From Pseudonocardia lacus (lineage in GTDB: Bacteria; Actinomycetota; Actinomycetes; Mycobacteriales; Pseudonocardiaceae): 34,851 bases of DNA. Position 1 is the first letter of the stretch, and every line of letters begins with the position of its first letter. Positions 34,664-34,851 of the stretch are shown here, in pieces. Location of the stretch: assembly GCF_018531445.1 (NCBI RefSeq), contig NZ_JAHDTH010000067.1, forward strand, positions 1 to 34,851, written 5' to 3'. Made by a program: the position numbers and the translations under genes. The notes beneath the pieces are model-generated. The model made no database searches and was not told the DNA's origin. It was given only the letters and a program-made list of their open reading frames with translations.

Positions 34664-34851
34664 ACACCACCGACGAGCTGGGCCTGCCGGCCGCGCCGCC
34701 GCTGCCGCCGGACGTGCGCGATCGGGCCCTGCGCACCGTCCTGGCGGGGATGGCCGGCGCCGGCGCGCCCGTGCGCAACCGTGCCCGGCGGTGGGCCCCG
34801 CTGCTCACCGCGGCCGCCGTGGTGCTGGTGGCGGTCGTGGTCGCGCTGGTG
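34660..34851 (+). CDS. Membrane partner of the ECF sigma factor (CU044_5270-like or anti-sigma), cut by window end
   Basis: The first 64 residues are visible: a polar, Pro-rich cytoplasmic start (MNTTDELGLPAAPPLPPDVRD), a basic RNRARRW and a membrane helix ([19 protein letters not shown]) running off the window. A short cytoplasmic part plus one helix, coupled by ATGA to an ECF sigma gene, is the layout of CU044_5270-family proteins and other anti-sigma factors. The extracellular domain that would decide is outside the window. Confidence 0.7.
   Translation, partial: MNTTDELGLPAAPPLPPDVRDRALRTVLAGMAGAGAPVRNRARRWAPLLTAAAVVLVAVVVALV

Overview
The window is very GC-rich double-stranded actinobacterial DNA, probably from a Pseudonocardia-like or other pseudonocardial genus. 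This rests on the extreme third-position GC, the actinobacterial fused 2-oxoglutarate decarboxylase/dehydrogenase (Kgd) with a small acidic protein gene beside it, an F420-type LLM oxidoreductase, a CU044_5270-type sigma partner, an Rv0194-like double ABC exporter and frequent GTG starts. The genus is an inference; no rRNA or tRNA gene is visible.

Layout. 1-2.1 kb: end of a small His-rich membrane protein and a PepSY-TM protein. 2.2-3.6 kb (minus): an Nramp-like transporter without the canonical metal-site motif. 3.8-7.3 kb: a compact three-gene cluster (87-aa helical protein, 920-aa FtsK/SpoIIIE-type ATPase, 129-aa charged helical protein) with no assigned function; this is the best candidate for an undescribed system. 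7.35-12.5 kb (minus): a 59-aa acidic protein, kgd, and a CU044_5270-like domain that has lost its N-terminal anchor. 12.9-14.7 kb (minus): LLM oxidoreductase, a 67-aa protein translationally coupled to an ArsR-like regulator, then a palindromic operator shared with a divergent NUDIX hydrolase. 15.4-20.7 kb (plus): HisC-like aminotransferase, SGNH hydrolase with a long acidic tail, and an ABC-2 type ATPase/permease pair. 20.8-24.5 kb: a fused double ABC exporter.

24.5-26.4 kb is the accessory patch. It holds an IS630-family element whose transposase carries an in-frame UGA, followed by about 600 bp without genes. That stretch contains two arrays of short TCGCAG/CTGCGA boxes spaced 19-23 bp and arranged with inversions. 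26.4-33.5 kb: a conserved 89-aa protein, glmS, and a complete branched-chain-amino-acid-type (HAAT) ABC importer: lipoprotein, LivH-like permease, LivM-LivG fusion and LivF. A 166-bp TA-flanked palindromic MITE-like element sits exactly between the stop codon of the livH-like gene and the start of the livMG-like gene. 33.5 kb to the end: a GNAT acetyltransferase (minus), an ECF sigma factor and the start of its membrane partner.

Structural DNA is the second theme. Three copies of one hairpin with identical 25-bp arms lie at 506, 2122 and 7554, and a different 27-bp-stem hairpin lies at 20705; all are at gene ends and look like terminator or REP-type repeats. Two TA-targeting elements (IS630 and the MITE) both landed on a TAG stop codon and recreated it. 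Several genes have a TANNNT box about 6 nt before the start codon, suggesting leaderless mRNAs.
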